NCBI RefSeq assembly: GCF_041146795.1
Contig: NC_135187.1
Coordinates: 35,783,056 to 35,847,055, forward strand
DNA: 64,000 nucleotides
Origin: Maylandia zebra
Lineage: Eukaryota > Chordata > Actinopteri > Cichliformes > Cichlidae
Direction: 5' to 3'
The notes beneath the pieces were generated by a model. The model was not told the DNA's origin. It did not search any database and saw nothing but the letters and a program-made list of their open reading frames with translations. The translations under genes were made by a program, and so were the position numbers. Numbering within the stretch: position 1 is the stretch's first letter; each line of letters opens with the position of its first letter. Below are positions 11,042 through 22,252 of this stretch, piece after piece.

Positions 11042-12647
11042 TTCTTTAATGTACTTCTATTGTTCTTGTGAGATTTGTTTGCAAAGTTTAAGGTGTTAAA
11101 TAGGAGCTGTGACCATCTGGGTCTGCTTGCTGCTGGCATTTTGCCAGAGCCCCAGCAACAAGACCGCCTCCCAGCTACGAGACTGCCTGTAAGCCTTGCA
11201 AGGTACCCAATTTTCCAATTACTCTATAACAAAACTGTTGTGGGCAACAAGACTGTCTCCTAGGTGTGCAAGCCAATCACTTTGCCAAATGTTCTTGTAA
11301 GATTTGTTTGGAAAGTTTAAGGTGTTAAGTAGGAGCTGTGAACATCTGGGTTTGCTTGCTGCTGGCATTCTACCAGCGCCCCAGCAACAACACTGCCTCC
11401 CAGCTTTGCAAGGTAATTACTTTCCCAATTACTGTACACCAAAATGGAGTAGTTGTCGTGGTCAACAAATCTGCCTCCCAACTTTCAAGGTAATCACTTT
11501 CCCAATTACAATATACAAACTGTTATGGAACTTTACTTAACAAAGCCTTAAGACCGGGCAGTGACACTATCAATATGTCTATTTAAAGAAAAGAGAGATT
11601 TATTATTATTTTTTGGTTCTTGTAGTTATCTTGTGTATCAGAGGGTTAAAATAAAAAATTGCTGGTATACATCAGAATTTTTGATTCATTTACTGTTTGT
11701 CGATTTACTGCATTGTAAAGTCTTTTGGCTACCAATGCAGCTACCTGGTTATTATGCTTGACTTAAAATGAAAGCTGGGTCTGATCACATGCTTGAAATG
11801 CCAACAATTAATATTCTGTTTTTCTGCTGACATTCTACCAGATGCCGAGAAAAAATAAAAGATCCCAGGCACAAAAGAAGCGCTGGAAACCACTTGACCT
11901 GGTCGATCCTGCTGTCCCAATGCTCACTGGCCACAACCAAGATGAGGCAGTCAGTAGTTTTCCATCTGACCAGGTAAAGAAGATATAGTAGTGATCACAG
12001 ACAGTTGAACAGTTTTCGAAACACGTTTGAGACAGTTAAGAACACCTACCCATACAGTTTAGGATTGTTTGTTATAATGTCACACAACTGGCATAACAGT
12101 GCATGGTATGCAGAGCATTTAAATGAAATGAATGTGTCAGGTCACTTAATGTCTTCTATAGGGATTTTCTTTTTTATTGCTCTGTAAGTTTAGTAACCAC
12201 TACTGTTCAGTATCAAATATTCCATTCTGTTTCAAATCTGTTAGTAGGTTTTATAATTTTGACTAACTGTACATAACCTCTCATCAGATTTCAGACACAC
12301 GTCCACTAGAAAAACGATCTGTTACCCAACTGGCATACCAGTTCATGCCATGCATTGCATTTTAGAGTGAAATTAATGTGTCAGGTCACTTAATGTCTTA
12401 ACATTATATACTGTTTTTCCTGGGTTGGCAGACAGCACCAGCCAGGTTGTCCTTGGTAACGGAGAATAGACCCACCTCCTTATGTCCTCCAGGCAGCAAG
12501 GTAAATTTAAAAAAACGTCTTCCTCCATTAAGGATTTATAGTGGACAGTTACATTACCATTAAATGTTAAAGACATATGGTTACATGTTAGCATTATGAA
12601 AGCAAGAATTTTGTTGTATCCCCTTTGTTCTTTAATGTACTTCTATT
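11042..12647 (+). repeat. Templated insertion: copy of Helitron 5' region flanked by a 20-bp direct repeat
   Basis: The segment 11059-12629 duplicates 416-1986. It is bounded by identical 20-base sequences (ttctttaatgtacttctatt) at 11042-11061 and 12628-12647, which overlap the copied segment by 2-3 bases of microhomology. The simplest reading is a staggered double-strand break in the Helitron 3' region, repaired by copying the 5' region of the same or a sister element. Near-identity of the copies makes it recent. An assembly artefact is less likely because the flanking duplication exists only here. Confidence 0.9.
11842..11973 (+). pseudogene. Duplicated Helitron coding exon 1 without a downstream gene
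   Basis: This is a copy of exon 1 (1199-1330) inside the duplicated segment, with the same ATG and donor. No exon 2 or main exon follows it in the next kilobases, so it cannot encode the full protein here. Confidence 0.8.
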
Positions 12648-12710
12648 TTATTAATTCCTATACACTCTGAACCGAATTTGTTGAAAAATAAAGTCAATCA
12701 TGTTCTCTTA

Positions 12711-13750
12711 TACGCAGACACAACAGAACACCAGCCTCTACGTGGTGCGAAGCCTACTGCAACAAAAACGTGATCTTCATGTCTTTGCGACTGAGCACGC
12801 TCTACCAGCAACACTGACAGCTCACCAGTGGGAGCTCATAGATAAGACTGCTGATGTGCTGTCATCCATTGAAGAGCTGACTAGAAACGTGAACAGAAAG
12901 ACTGCAACTGCACCTGATGGGATCCCTGCCATAACAGGTCATTTGTATTTTTTTTGTTTCTTTCTTTATATTGTAACATTTGGTATTGATAGTGTTTGAA
13001 ACAAACTATAATCTCATCCATTCATTAAGTCATCCATTCATTCATAACTCCTCAGATGTGTTCTGTCCAGTGAAGGCAGTGGAGAAGCTCTACACTGATG
13101 TTGAAACTGTGCCACTCTTCTAGAAACCAGCTACAAGGATGGGCAGGTATAGTGAAATTAAAATGCACCTTTTGTTTAACAGGTTTATATACAGTCAAGT
13201 GATCAAAAGACACCAGTATTAAACCCATTTAAGCCAACTATACGCTTTGATTGGAACTATATACAGGCCACCAAATTACAGCCACGTGTGGTTTTACCTC
13301 ACATGGCAACTTACTTAATCAAAAGACACCAGTATTAAACAAATTTCTCTCTTTTACTTCCTTTTTAATTTAGTTTTGGGTAATTTAGTTCTAAAGTTAC
13401 ATTTATTTTTGCAAATATTTATTAGATCATCATGACTTGCCAGTTCGCTAACTGAAACCTGCGCTTTGTGATGTCTCTTGTTTTGTTTTAAATTGTGTTT
13501 TGCTTTTATCTGTTTTCTAGCTGTTTTTGCAAAGTCAGCCAACCTCTTGTTTCCAAATGACCCTTATCCAGAAGTATCCGTGAATGCCTCATGAGAAGAA
13601 ACTAAAGTGGAGACCTACCTCTCAGAGAAAAACGCACACATAAGAAAAGCGACCTACTTCAGTACTGGAAAGAACATCCTAATCTGTCTCCCTCTATAGC
13701 TGCTGTTGCGATCCCAGTGTGCCCCCTGTAGCTCTGTGGACAGTTTTTGA
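12711..13750 (+). pseudogene. hAT (ZBED-type) transposase remnant
   Basis: Three exon-like pieces are visible. The first (about 12717-12937, after the acceptor tacgcag) reads LLQQKRDLHVFATEHALP and then a QWELIDK segment, as in hAT transposases before the dimerisation region. The second (13056-13146) has an in-frame TAG. The third (from 13521) resembles the hAT C-terminal dimerisation domain: VETYLSEK, a changed P-L-x-Y-W region, then CPPCSSVDS. Several stops and a frame change make it non-functional. Most of the N-terminal and catalytic part is missing. It lies immediately after the Helitron and runs into a dispersed repeat. Confidence 0.7.
13202..13340 (+). repeat. Small templated insertion with Helitron endonuclease fragment, flanked by a 23-bp direct repeat
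   Basis: The 23-base sequences at 13202-13224 and 13318-13340 are identical (atcaaaagacaccagtatta plus aac). Between them lie 93 bases. Of these, 13244-13298 match the EEP-coding part of the Helitron at 10562-10617 with a handful of differences, including the shared caggccaccaaattacagcc. The insertion sits in an intron-like part of the hAT remnant. Confidence 0.85.
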
Positions 13751-13990
13751 TTTGTTTGCATCTCACCCCAACCGGTCGCGGCAGATGGCTGCCCCTCCCT
13801 GAGCCTGGTTCTGCCGGAGGTTTCTTCCTGTCAAAAGGGAGTTTTTCCTTCCCACTGTCGCCAAAGTGCTTGCTCATAGGGGGTCATATGATTGTTGGGT
13901 TTATCTATATACATTAATGCTTGTATGCTTTTCATTTATACTTTTCCTTACTCTTCGGTTCATAATATAAAGTTACTTGAATGGTTTCCT
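13745..13990 (+). repeat. Dispersed fish LINE/SINE-type tail repeat, copy 1
   Basis: This copy contains gcctggttctgccggaggtt, cttcctgtcaaaagggagtttt and ccttcccactgtcgcc. Related sequences occur at 50069-50160, 52685-52790 and in reverse at 58262-58500. It is a multicopy element recognised from fish genomes; I am not sure of the family. Confidence 0.65.
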
Positions 13991-14631
13991 TTTTCCTTAT
14001 TTTATATTGCTTTGCTGTTTACCACAATCTAAATATCATGTTTAAATGGAATACATTATTGTAAATGGTATTTGTACAAAATATAGTTTGAATACAATAA
14101 GATACCTTTATTAGTCCCACAAGGGGAAATTTCATAATTTGCATAATTTTCCCTTTTCACATTAAAATACCTTTGAAATACAAATTGAATACCGCTTAAT
14201 GGGCTTTTTTTTTTCTACCAAGAAAACTTACTTTGGTTTACAATCTGTTAAACTGTTCACTTTAAACGACTCAAAACTGTAAAATCTAAATTGTAACTTC
14301 TCTTGAACACCTCAGACTTAAACATAATTTATTTTATATCGATTAACTTCTTTTGTAATGGTGTAACTGGAGCATCTTTCTCTCATCTCTGTATGCTGCA
14401 CTGCATATAGCAGAGATCACAATACAGCTTACTTTTCTTTAACTTGAAAATCAGCTGTATTCAATTTCCCTCCCTCTTGTGGTATAAATAGCAAACTATG
14501 CTCATGTTGCATATTGCTCCCCCCTATTGTTATAAATGGAAACCTGCACTTATTGCACCACATTAAAAGCAAACTACACTCATTGGCAGTAGCATAGGCA
14601 CACTTAAAATTTCTTCAGAAATTTTCGCTTT
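13990..14631. other. AT-rich spacer without recognised genes
   Basis: Non-coding sequence between the hAT remnant/dispersed repeat and the next transposon. Near 14098-14140 it holds a short dispersed motif (gatacctttattagtcccac followed by aaggggaaattt) often found at the ends of fish retroelements. Otherwise I see only A/T-rich sequence. Confidence 0.5.
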
Positions 14632-16072
14632 CTAGTTCTTTATCCTTTATTGTGTGGATGCTTTAAGCATCCACACTATTGAGTTCCTCTTGATACTTCC
14701 GTACACTTTTTGGCACTTAACTACTTCCACAATTTTCAGCCGATTTTCACCATTCAAATTTTAAACTATTCTGCTATTTCTGCTAATGTGTGCTATGTCT
14801 TTTTGTATTTTTCACTATTATACTTTTTAAAATATTAAGCTTAATTTGTCCCATTGAAATGAATGGGAAACTTCTGCAATTCTGCTAAAATTTTCTTGTT
14901 TTTGAAACTTAACTACTTCCTCATATTTTCACGTAGAACAACCATTCAAACTTTAAAATGTTCTCAAATTATTGGGCTATTCAGGTATAAATCAGCTTTT
15001 TCAAATCTTTTACCGTTTTACTTTTATGCCTCTTAAAGTTTTCACTTGCAAAATTGTGATTTTTCACAAAATACATGCGTTGTTATGGTTGCTATGCACT
15101 TGGCTTCCAGTGTGCCACTGAAGGTTTTGCAGTCTTCTCTTCATGTCCGAACAACTTCTTGCTACTTGCTCAATTTTCACTCAACTTCCACAAATTATAC
15201 ATCAAAACGTAGGTATTTTTGCTGGCTTTCCGAAAATGTCACTATCATTGTTGTGGGATTTATAGAATTTTGGCAAACCTCCTCAGACCAACACAAAGTC
15301 GCAAAACTCTCCATAGAAAGTCAATGGAGAGTTTGTTCAAAATCACCGCTTGATTTCTGTAATGAGAGGCATATTCGAATCGTCATATCTCCTTAATGAA
15401 GCAAAGTTAAGACATAAGGCTTGTCCCAGTATATCTTCAGACACTCCTGACGCTCACAATTCAAGAATTATTTTCTCACCTATTACCGTTCTGAAATGAG
15501 TTAGACTTGTTTGACGGTAGGAAATTCGTCCTTCGCTCAGATTTCTTCAGATTTCAAACTCTGGAAATGAACCACTTATTTCTCTCGTCATATCTTTTTA
15601 ATGGATTTCCACAGAGACCTGAAAATTTCCATGATTGTTCACCAAAGCCTGCTGTCTCTTACGGTGAAAGAATGATATTGATACTCCAAATAGATTTAGA
15701 GTTAGAAAGCGTTGTTTGAGGGCAAGTCAAGGCAGTTTTTGCTTTGCTCTACTCAGTTATGGTGCATTAGAAGTCAAATATCTTTAATAATTCATATTTT
15801 AATGATAAATTGTCAATACTTTAAGATTCCCCCATCTCTTCTGAACAAAACGGTGTAAGAATGACTGTTCTAGCCCCTATGGTTAGGAAATTATGGTCAT
15901 TTGTTTGAGGGGAGTCGTCATTATGAGAAATAGGCTGCAATAATCCTGTGCCTCTCTGTGCTGCGTGTGTAAATAGATGCACCTGTTTTGGCGGGAAAAA
16001 GTGCACAGGCTCTCTGATTGGTGGATTCAAATTCAGCAGCTCCCAGGTTGACCTAGAAACTTACTTCTCTCT

Positions 16073-16073
16073 C

Positions 16074-16159
<86 letters not shown>
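16073..16159. repeat. (GT)n-(GA)n microsatellite, unit A
   Basis: About 68 bases of gt followed by about 19 bases of ga. The Val/Cys-rich frame across it is meaningless. Confidence 0.95.
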
Positions 16160-16409
16160 CCTTTTAATGGGATGATCTCATTCTAAGATTCAAATTCAAT
16201 ATATTTAGACTGGGTGACTGAATTGGATCTTGTGTGTGTGTCTCTCTGTGCATGTGTGTTTCCTTATGTGTACATATTTGTGATTGTGTGGCTGTTATAG
16301 ATTTTTTTGCTGATTTTTTTCATTTAACAAGTATATTTGAGGGACCCTCAGCATGTTCAGCATTTTTTCAGCTGTCCATTTTGCTTTTCCAATTTTTCTG
16401 TTTAACTTA

Positions 16410-17265
16410 TTACTATTGTGCTAAATCATACTATTTCTGCTTTTAATAGGATTTGTGCTTAATATAGTATTTCTGCTAAATTATAGTATTTCTGCTTTTT
16501 ATAGTATTTGTGCTAAAACATAGTATTTCTACTAAATGTAGTATTTATGCTTAATCATACCATTTCTGCTTTTTATAGGATTTGTGCTTAATATAGTATT
16601 TCTGCTAAATTATAGTATTTCTGGTTTTTATAATATTTGTGCTGAAACATAGTATTTCTGTCAAATGATAGTATTTGTGCTAAAGCATAGTATTAATTCA
16701 AAATTACAATATTCATAGTTCATCACAGTGTCTCTGGTAAATAACAATATTTCTGCTAAGTTCTGCTCTGCTATTGTATTTCTGCCAAGTATTATGTTTC
16801 CTCTAAGATATTGCAGTTCTGCTAAGTTATTCCATTTTTTCAGCTGTCCATTTTGCTTTTCCAATTTTTCTGTTTCACTTATTACTATTGTGCTAAATCA
16901 TACTATTTCTGCTATTTTATAAGATTTGTGCAAAATATAGTATTTCTGCCAAATATAGTATTTCTGATTAATTATAGTTTTTCTACTAAATCATAGTACA
17001 GTATTTCTGCTTTTTATAGGATTTGTGCTAAAACATAGTATTTCTACTAAATGTAGTATTTATGCTTAATCATACTATTTTTGCTTTTTATAGGATTTTT
17101 ACATTATATACTATTTCTGCTTTTTATAGGGTTTGTGCTTAATATAGTATTTCTGCTAAATTATAGTATTTCTGCTTTTTATAGTATTTGTGCTAAAACA
17201 TAGTATTTCTACTAAATGTAGTATTTATGCTTAATCATACTATTTCTATATATTTCTGCCAGGTC
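16410..17265. repeat. tagtatttctgct minisatellite array, unit A
   Basis: Many degenerate copies of a unit of about 20 bases (tagtatttctgctaaatta and variants with gctttttatag or gctaaaacata). Larger blocks of about 130 bases are themselves repeated. The array has no coding potential. Confidence 0.9.
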
Positions 17266-17545
17266 CCCAGGCAGCCAATCCTCTGTGAGGACTTAGACAT
17301 TCAAATTTTCCAATCAGGGCCTGCATGGTTTCCCAGCCAATCATATATGTGGGCTGAGGAATACAAATTTGCATATTGGGGCCTTCATGGCTTCTAAGCC
17401 AGCCAATCATATCTGAGGGCTGAGGAATTCAAATCCACAAATCAGGGCCTGCACGGCTTCCCAGCCAGCCAATCATATATGTGGCCTCAGGCATTCAAAT
17501 TTGCATATTGGGGAATTCGTGGCTTCTAAGTCAACAAGTCATCCA
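17265..17545. repeat. Tandem gccaatcata repeat of about 70-80 bp
   Basis: Three to four diverged units each contain cagccaatcatat, ctgaggaattcaaat and a ggcctgcatggctt-like segment. They close unit A of the larger duplication and are absent at the end of unit B. Confidence 0.75.
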
Positions 17546-17847
17546 TGTCATATATCTCTAAAAATTCATATTTTAATGATAAATTGTCAACACTTGAAGA
17601 TTACCCAATCACTTCTGAACAAAACGGTGTAAGAATGACCGCTCTAGCCCCTACGGTTAGGAAATTATGGTCATTTGTTTGAGGGGAGTCCTCACTATGA
17701 GAAATAGGCTGCAATAATCCTGTGCCTCTCTGTGCTGCGTGTGTAAATAGATGCACCTGTTTTGGCGGGAAAAAGTACACAGCCACTCTGATTGGTGGAT
17801 TTAAATTCAGCAGCTCCCAGGCTGACCTAGAAACTTACTTCTCTCTC

Positions 17848-17956
<109 letters not shown>

Positions 17957-18204
17957 CTTTTAATGGGATGATCTCATTCTAATATTCAAATTCAATATAT
18001 TTAGACTGGGTGACTGAATTGGATCTTGTGTGTGTGTCTCTCTGTGCATGTGTGTTTCCTTATGTGTACATATTTGTGATTGTGTGGCTGTTATAGATTT
18101 TTTTGCTGATTTTTTTCATTTAACAAGTATATTTGAGGGACCCTCAGCATGTTCAGCATTTTTTCAGCTGTCCATTTTGCTTTTCCAATTTTTCTGTTTA
18201 ACTT

Positions 18205-19170
18205 ATTACTATTGTGCTAAATCATACTATTTCTGCTTTTAATAGGATTTGTGCTTAATATAGTATTTCTGCTAAATTATAGTATTTCTGCTTTTTATAG
18301 TATTTGTGCTAAAACATAGTATTTCTACTAAATGTAGTATTTATGCTTAATCATACCATTTCTGCTTTTTATAGGATTTGTGCTTAATATAGTATTTCTG
18401 CTAAATTATAGTATTTCTGGTTTTTGTAATATTTGTGCTGAAACATAGTATTTCTGTCAAATGATAGTATTTGTGCTAAAGCATAGTATTAATTCAAAAT
18501 TACAATATTCATAGTTCATCACAGTGTCTCTGGTAAATCACAATATTTCTGCTATGTTGTACTATTTTTCTAAATCATAGTGTTTCTGTAATGTTTAAGT
18601 ATTTTTGGCTAAATATATTCTTTCTGTTATCTTATACTATTTCTCCTAAATTCTTGTATTTTTGAGAAGTTATCATGTTTCTGGTAAGTTACAATATTTC
18701 TGCTAAGTTCTGCTCTGCTATTGTATTTCTGCCAAGTATTATGTTTCCTCTAAGATATTGCAGTTCTGCTAAGTTATTCCATTTTTTCAGCTGTCCATTT
18801 TGCTTTTCCAATTTTTCTGTTTCACTTATTACTATTGTGCTAAATCATACTATTTCTGCTATTTTATAAGATTTGTGCAAAATATAGTATTTCTGCCAAA
18901 TATAGTATTTCTGATTAATTATAGTTTTTCTACTAAATCATAGTACAGTATTTCTGCTTTTTATAGGATTTGTGCTAAAACATAGTATTTCTACTAAATG
19001 TAGTATTTATGCTTAATCATACTATTTTTGCTTTTTATAGGATTTTTACATTATATACTATTTCTGCTTTTTATAGGGTTTGTGCTTAATATAGTATTTC
19101 TGCTAAATTATAGTATTTCTGCTTTTTATAGTATTTGTGCTAAAACATAGTATTTCTACTAAATGTAGTT
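18205..19170. repeat. tagtatttctgct minisatellite array, unit B
   Basis: The same family as in unit A, with about 150 extra bases near 18540-18690 (units with tgttgtactatttttctaa and tttaagtatttttggct). Copy-number differences between A and B show slippage or unequal exchange after duplication. Confidence 0.9.
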
Positions 19171-19554
19171 CCTTTGCTTCTGCAAAGTTTTTACAATTTC
19201 TGCAACTTTTCAGCTTTTTCAGCTACTTTTTGCATACAGCTTCAGCTTTAAAGCATCCACACTGCATTTTCGCAGGAAATGCAAATTTTTCTAGTCTACA
19301 GTTACTCTTTGGGCTCATTTAGTAATAACGATACTTGTAATAACTGTAGCCTGTTTGCAGCTCTGGAGGCCAGGATCACTGAATGGGAGACTCGGCTTAA
19401 CACCCTTAAAAAAAGATACTAACCCCAAGTTGCTCTCTGATGCATCCAGCGAAGTATGAATATGTGTGTGAATGTTAGATAGAAGGCACTCACATAGAAA
19501 AAAGTACATTATACATTTTTAATTTTGGAAAAGTTGTGATTAGTGTGGTAACTT

Positions 19555-19592
19555 TTGGACCTCCCTCCTGAGCTACAGCCAGCCAAGCATCC
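19555..19592 (-). repeat. Fragment of a tRNA-derived SINE head
   Basis: On the minus strand it reads gctggctgtagctcaggagg, the same box A-containing head as the fuller SINE at 53680-53823. Only the head is recognisable. Confidence 0.45.
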
Positions 19593-20071
19593 CCTATGTC
19601 AGTGGTTCCCAAACTTTTTTTGCTGGGCCCCCCTTTGTTTTACAAGAAAAATGCTCGCACCCCCCCTCCCCCCTCTGCGCGCCTGCGCACGCACACGCAC
19701 AACCACACACGCCCATATTTTGCTCCATTGCGGTTTATTTCACACCTCAAACATTTAGTAAACAATTAAACAAATACAAGTAAACTGCAATAAATTAAAG
19801 GTTGTAATAAAATAAACTACTAACTCTTTTACGCTACGTCCGCACCTACACGGGTATTTTTGAAAACGCAGCTGTTTCGTCCACGTAAACGACGTTTCAA
19901 ATCACCGAAAACTGAGATTTTTAAAACTCCTTTTTTGCGTTTACGTGTGGACGAGGAATACAGAGTTCGTCACACAACGTCAAAGGTATGAGTCTTTTTC
20001 ACGTCACGCTGTGGCCACGTTATTGTTTACATGAGATGAATTGCAGAATGGAGATAGAGACAAAATACTGT

Positions 20072-21334
20072 TACAGTTTTTTCTGATTGCTTAAGCACAT
20101 TTTTTGTAACTATTGGCTAATTTTGCAAAACTCTTCACACAAATAAGAAAACCTGTCACCCAATAATCAAAACATTGTAGTTCTCTTGCAAAAGCAAACA
20201 CAGCTGGATTAACTCTTCACACCTTTGTAAAAATGGTGTTTCCGTATCAAACAGTACACACAAGCCATCATCTACTAAGCACACAATGCGCCAACTGCAC
20301 ACTGATGGTATGAATACAAAACACATCTGGCTTTTGCTTTCTCTGTGCACAAGGTAGGCTATGTCAGTTTGAGCTCATACTTCTGTCATAGATCCATAAG
20401 CATAGAGGGATCCAAACTTCAAGTACTGCTGTTTATTCAAACACATCAAAACAAACACAAGTGTTTATTTCCAAGTATAGGATTATTTGCAATCGCCATA
20501 ATGACTATATGGGTTACTTGGTCTGCAGTGAACATGCTTCCTCTGCCCCAGCATCTGGTCATCTAGCAATTCTGTAAAGTAACAATTTCAGTATTTTTAC
20601 ATCAATGGTATTGGTGTGTTTCTCATTGGCATATGGCAGTGCTACAGATTTTTGTGAGAAGTGACTGTACTCACCAATTCTCATTTCAAGATGTCCTTAT
20701 GGTGCTTGCTACAGTGTAGCGGCTCGAGTTAGGCTGGACCCGTTGGCCAGCTACCCTCAGGGTCATTCCACGGTTGATTACATGGTCCACTATTGTAGCT
20801 CTGATGTCATCAGCAATTCTATTTCTTACTCTTCCTACCCTTCCTCTCCCCCCTCCTCGTCTTCCTCTTGCTCCTCCTTGTCCTTGTCGTCCTCTTCATC
20901 CTACTTCTTCCCCTCCACGTCATCTTCCTCGGCCTCCTCTACTTCTCACTCTTCCTGCTCCCTCCATTGTACTCCGCACACACAGCTTACCTGTATTATA
21001 GTGCTTAGGCTGATTGCAAAGTGAACGAATTATCTAAAAAAGTTTTCACATGTGAAAGTGTGCCAGACAGTTGGCAAATTAGTGTTAATGATAGCCATAC
21101 ATGTGTATACTTTTGCTAGGAGTGTGTTGGAAATTTGGTAATTGAGTGTTGTGCAGTGAATTGTGCCTACAGTTTTGCAAAGTGTGTGTTACAAAATTGC
21201 AAACTGAGTGCAAAGCAGTTTTTGTGCTTTTAGTTTTGCAAACTCAGTGAGTGGTTTTGCTATAAGTCTGAATAGTTTTAGAGATTGTGCTACAGGAATC
21301 ACAGTTAGGGTTTAAGCAATCAGAAAAAACTGTA
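20072..21334 (-). mobile_element. Mariner-type (ISRm11-like) element nested in the hAT-like element
   Basis: It has perfect 23-bp terminal inverted repeats (20072-20094 and 21312-21334), beginning tacagttttttctgattgc and including the TA duplication typical of Tc1/mariner insertion. Total length is 1,263 bp. Inside, on the minus strand, is a broken N-terminal part of an IS630/ISRm11-type transposase; the catalytic part is gone. Confidence 0.8.
20460..20967 (-). pseudogene. ISRm11-type mariner transposase, N-terminal remnant
   Basis: On the minus strand the frame starts at 20967 (MEGAGRVRSRGG), runs through a Gly/Arg-rich tail with two in-frame stops, then a helix-turn-helix region (DHVINRGMTLRVAGQRVQPN), and meets a TGA at 20686. 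A likely intron (donor gtgagt at 20674, acceptor ttacag at 20572) separates it from a second piece reading an ADQVTHIV-like segment. The downstream catalytic domain is missing. The Ser-rich frames on the opposite strand are antisense to the Gly/Arg-rich part. Confidence 0.65.
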
Positions 21335-21942
21335 ATCTAACTGTCTGCAGGTTTTACACGCAGTTACTGTCCCTCCATTTACAAAGGCAGAGGCGTCATG
21401 GTGTGATTATTTTACATGTAGTTGTTTTTTCCTGTGTAATAATATTCAACATTGATATCAACACATTTTTCAAAAAATGCCTCTCTGTGCAAAATGGGTT
21501 CAAAAACATAAACAGCTGTGGGATCCTGTTTGTCCGTGATTTAAACAGCCAGCAGCCCAGCGCTGCTCCCGACTAAAGGAAAACCAATCCTGCAGGGAGA
21601 CCTACCTCGGCACTTGTGCAGGTGAAGCCAAAGGGAAGATTTGCTTCACCATATTTTCTACTCTTTGGCTTAGAATGAAGTTGGTTTGGAAACATATTCA
21701 GCGATGCTTCATCTCCTGCTTTGCGTTTCTGTGGGCGCCCCGTGCTAGCAGTGTCCAAGCGTTTTGTTTTTTTGTTTTTTCCTCCCCTTTTCATACCGCG
21801 TCCCCCCCTGCAATGGCTCTGCGCCCCCACCCCTCCCCACCCCAGAGGGCAGGCCCCACACTTTGGGAAGGTCTGCTCTATATGAATGTTTGAATGTGAT
21901 TATATGAGCTTCTGAGATGTCACTTTGTATTTTGTCTTGCAG

Positions 21943-22220
21943 CTAAGTTCTGGGCTGAATTAGGAGGGAAGAAGGAGTACCAGACATCAGAGAGGCTGGA
22001 GAGTCCGTCTATGACTCATCCTCCTCGACTCTTTGGATGTTCCAACAAGACTGGCAGGTTCACAGTAAGTTTTTAACATGTGTTATTTTCCCCTCATGAA
22101 GGAATCTATTTGTTACTTTTCTTTCCAGCATATTATTTATTCTGTTTTTATTGTATTCGTTTATAATAATAATAATAATAATAATTAATAATAATAATAA
22201 TAATAAATAATAATAATAAT

Positions 22221-22252
<32 letters not shown>

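Larger units (their letters stand above)
1..12647 (+). mobile_element. Autonomous Helitron (Helentron-like) rolling-circle transposon
   Basis: The core is a three-exon gene (1199-10894) encoding Rep, helicase and endonuclease domains that occur together only in Helitron-type elements. The EEP endonuclease fused after the PIF1 helicase places it with the Helentron/Helitron2 type of fish. The region before the gene carries direct repeats, a perfect 22-bp hairpin and a likely 5'UTR exon. The region after it carries a duplicated 1.57-kb 5' segment. I could not define either terminus: no clear 3' hairpin followed by CTRR is visible after 10894, and the left end may lie before the window. The listed limits are the outermost sequence I can link to the element. 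Confidence 0.8.
19600..21875. mobile_element. hAT-like non-autonomous DNA transposon
   Basis: The left end cagtggttcccaaact (from 19600) and the right end ctttgggaaggtctg (to 21875) are imperfect inverted repeats of the cagtggttccc type seen in hAT-like short elements of fish. The flanking 8-mers ccctatgt and ctctatat agree at 6 of 8 positions, consistent with an old 8-bp target duplication. The ends are C-rich and the element contains a nested mariner-type element (20072-21334). Confidence 0.65.

Noticed and set aside
15948..16142. Frames ending in long Val/Cys runs (also 17722-17916)
   Set aside because: They only translate the GT microsatellite.
16234..16446. Two identical 70-codon frames (also 18030-18242)
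   Set aside because: Their identity comes from the recent tandem duplication inside the Helentron-like element. There is no domain or codon signal.
19600..19780. GC-rich stretch as a possible CpG-island promoter
   Set aside because: It is the C-rich end of the hAT-like element, repeated in inverted form at 21780-21875.
20743..21024. Ser-rich plus-strand frame
   Set aside because: It is antisense to the Gly/Arg-rich N-terminus of the ISRm11-type transposase remnant.
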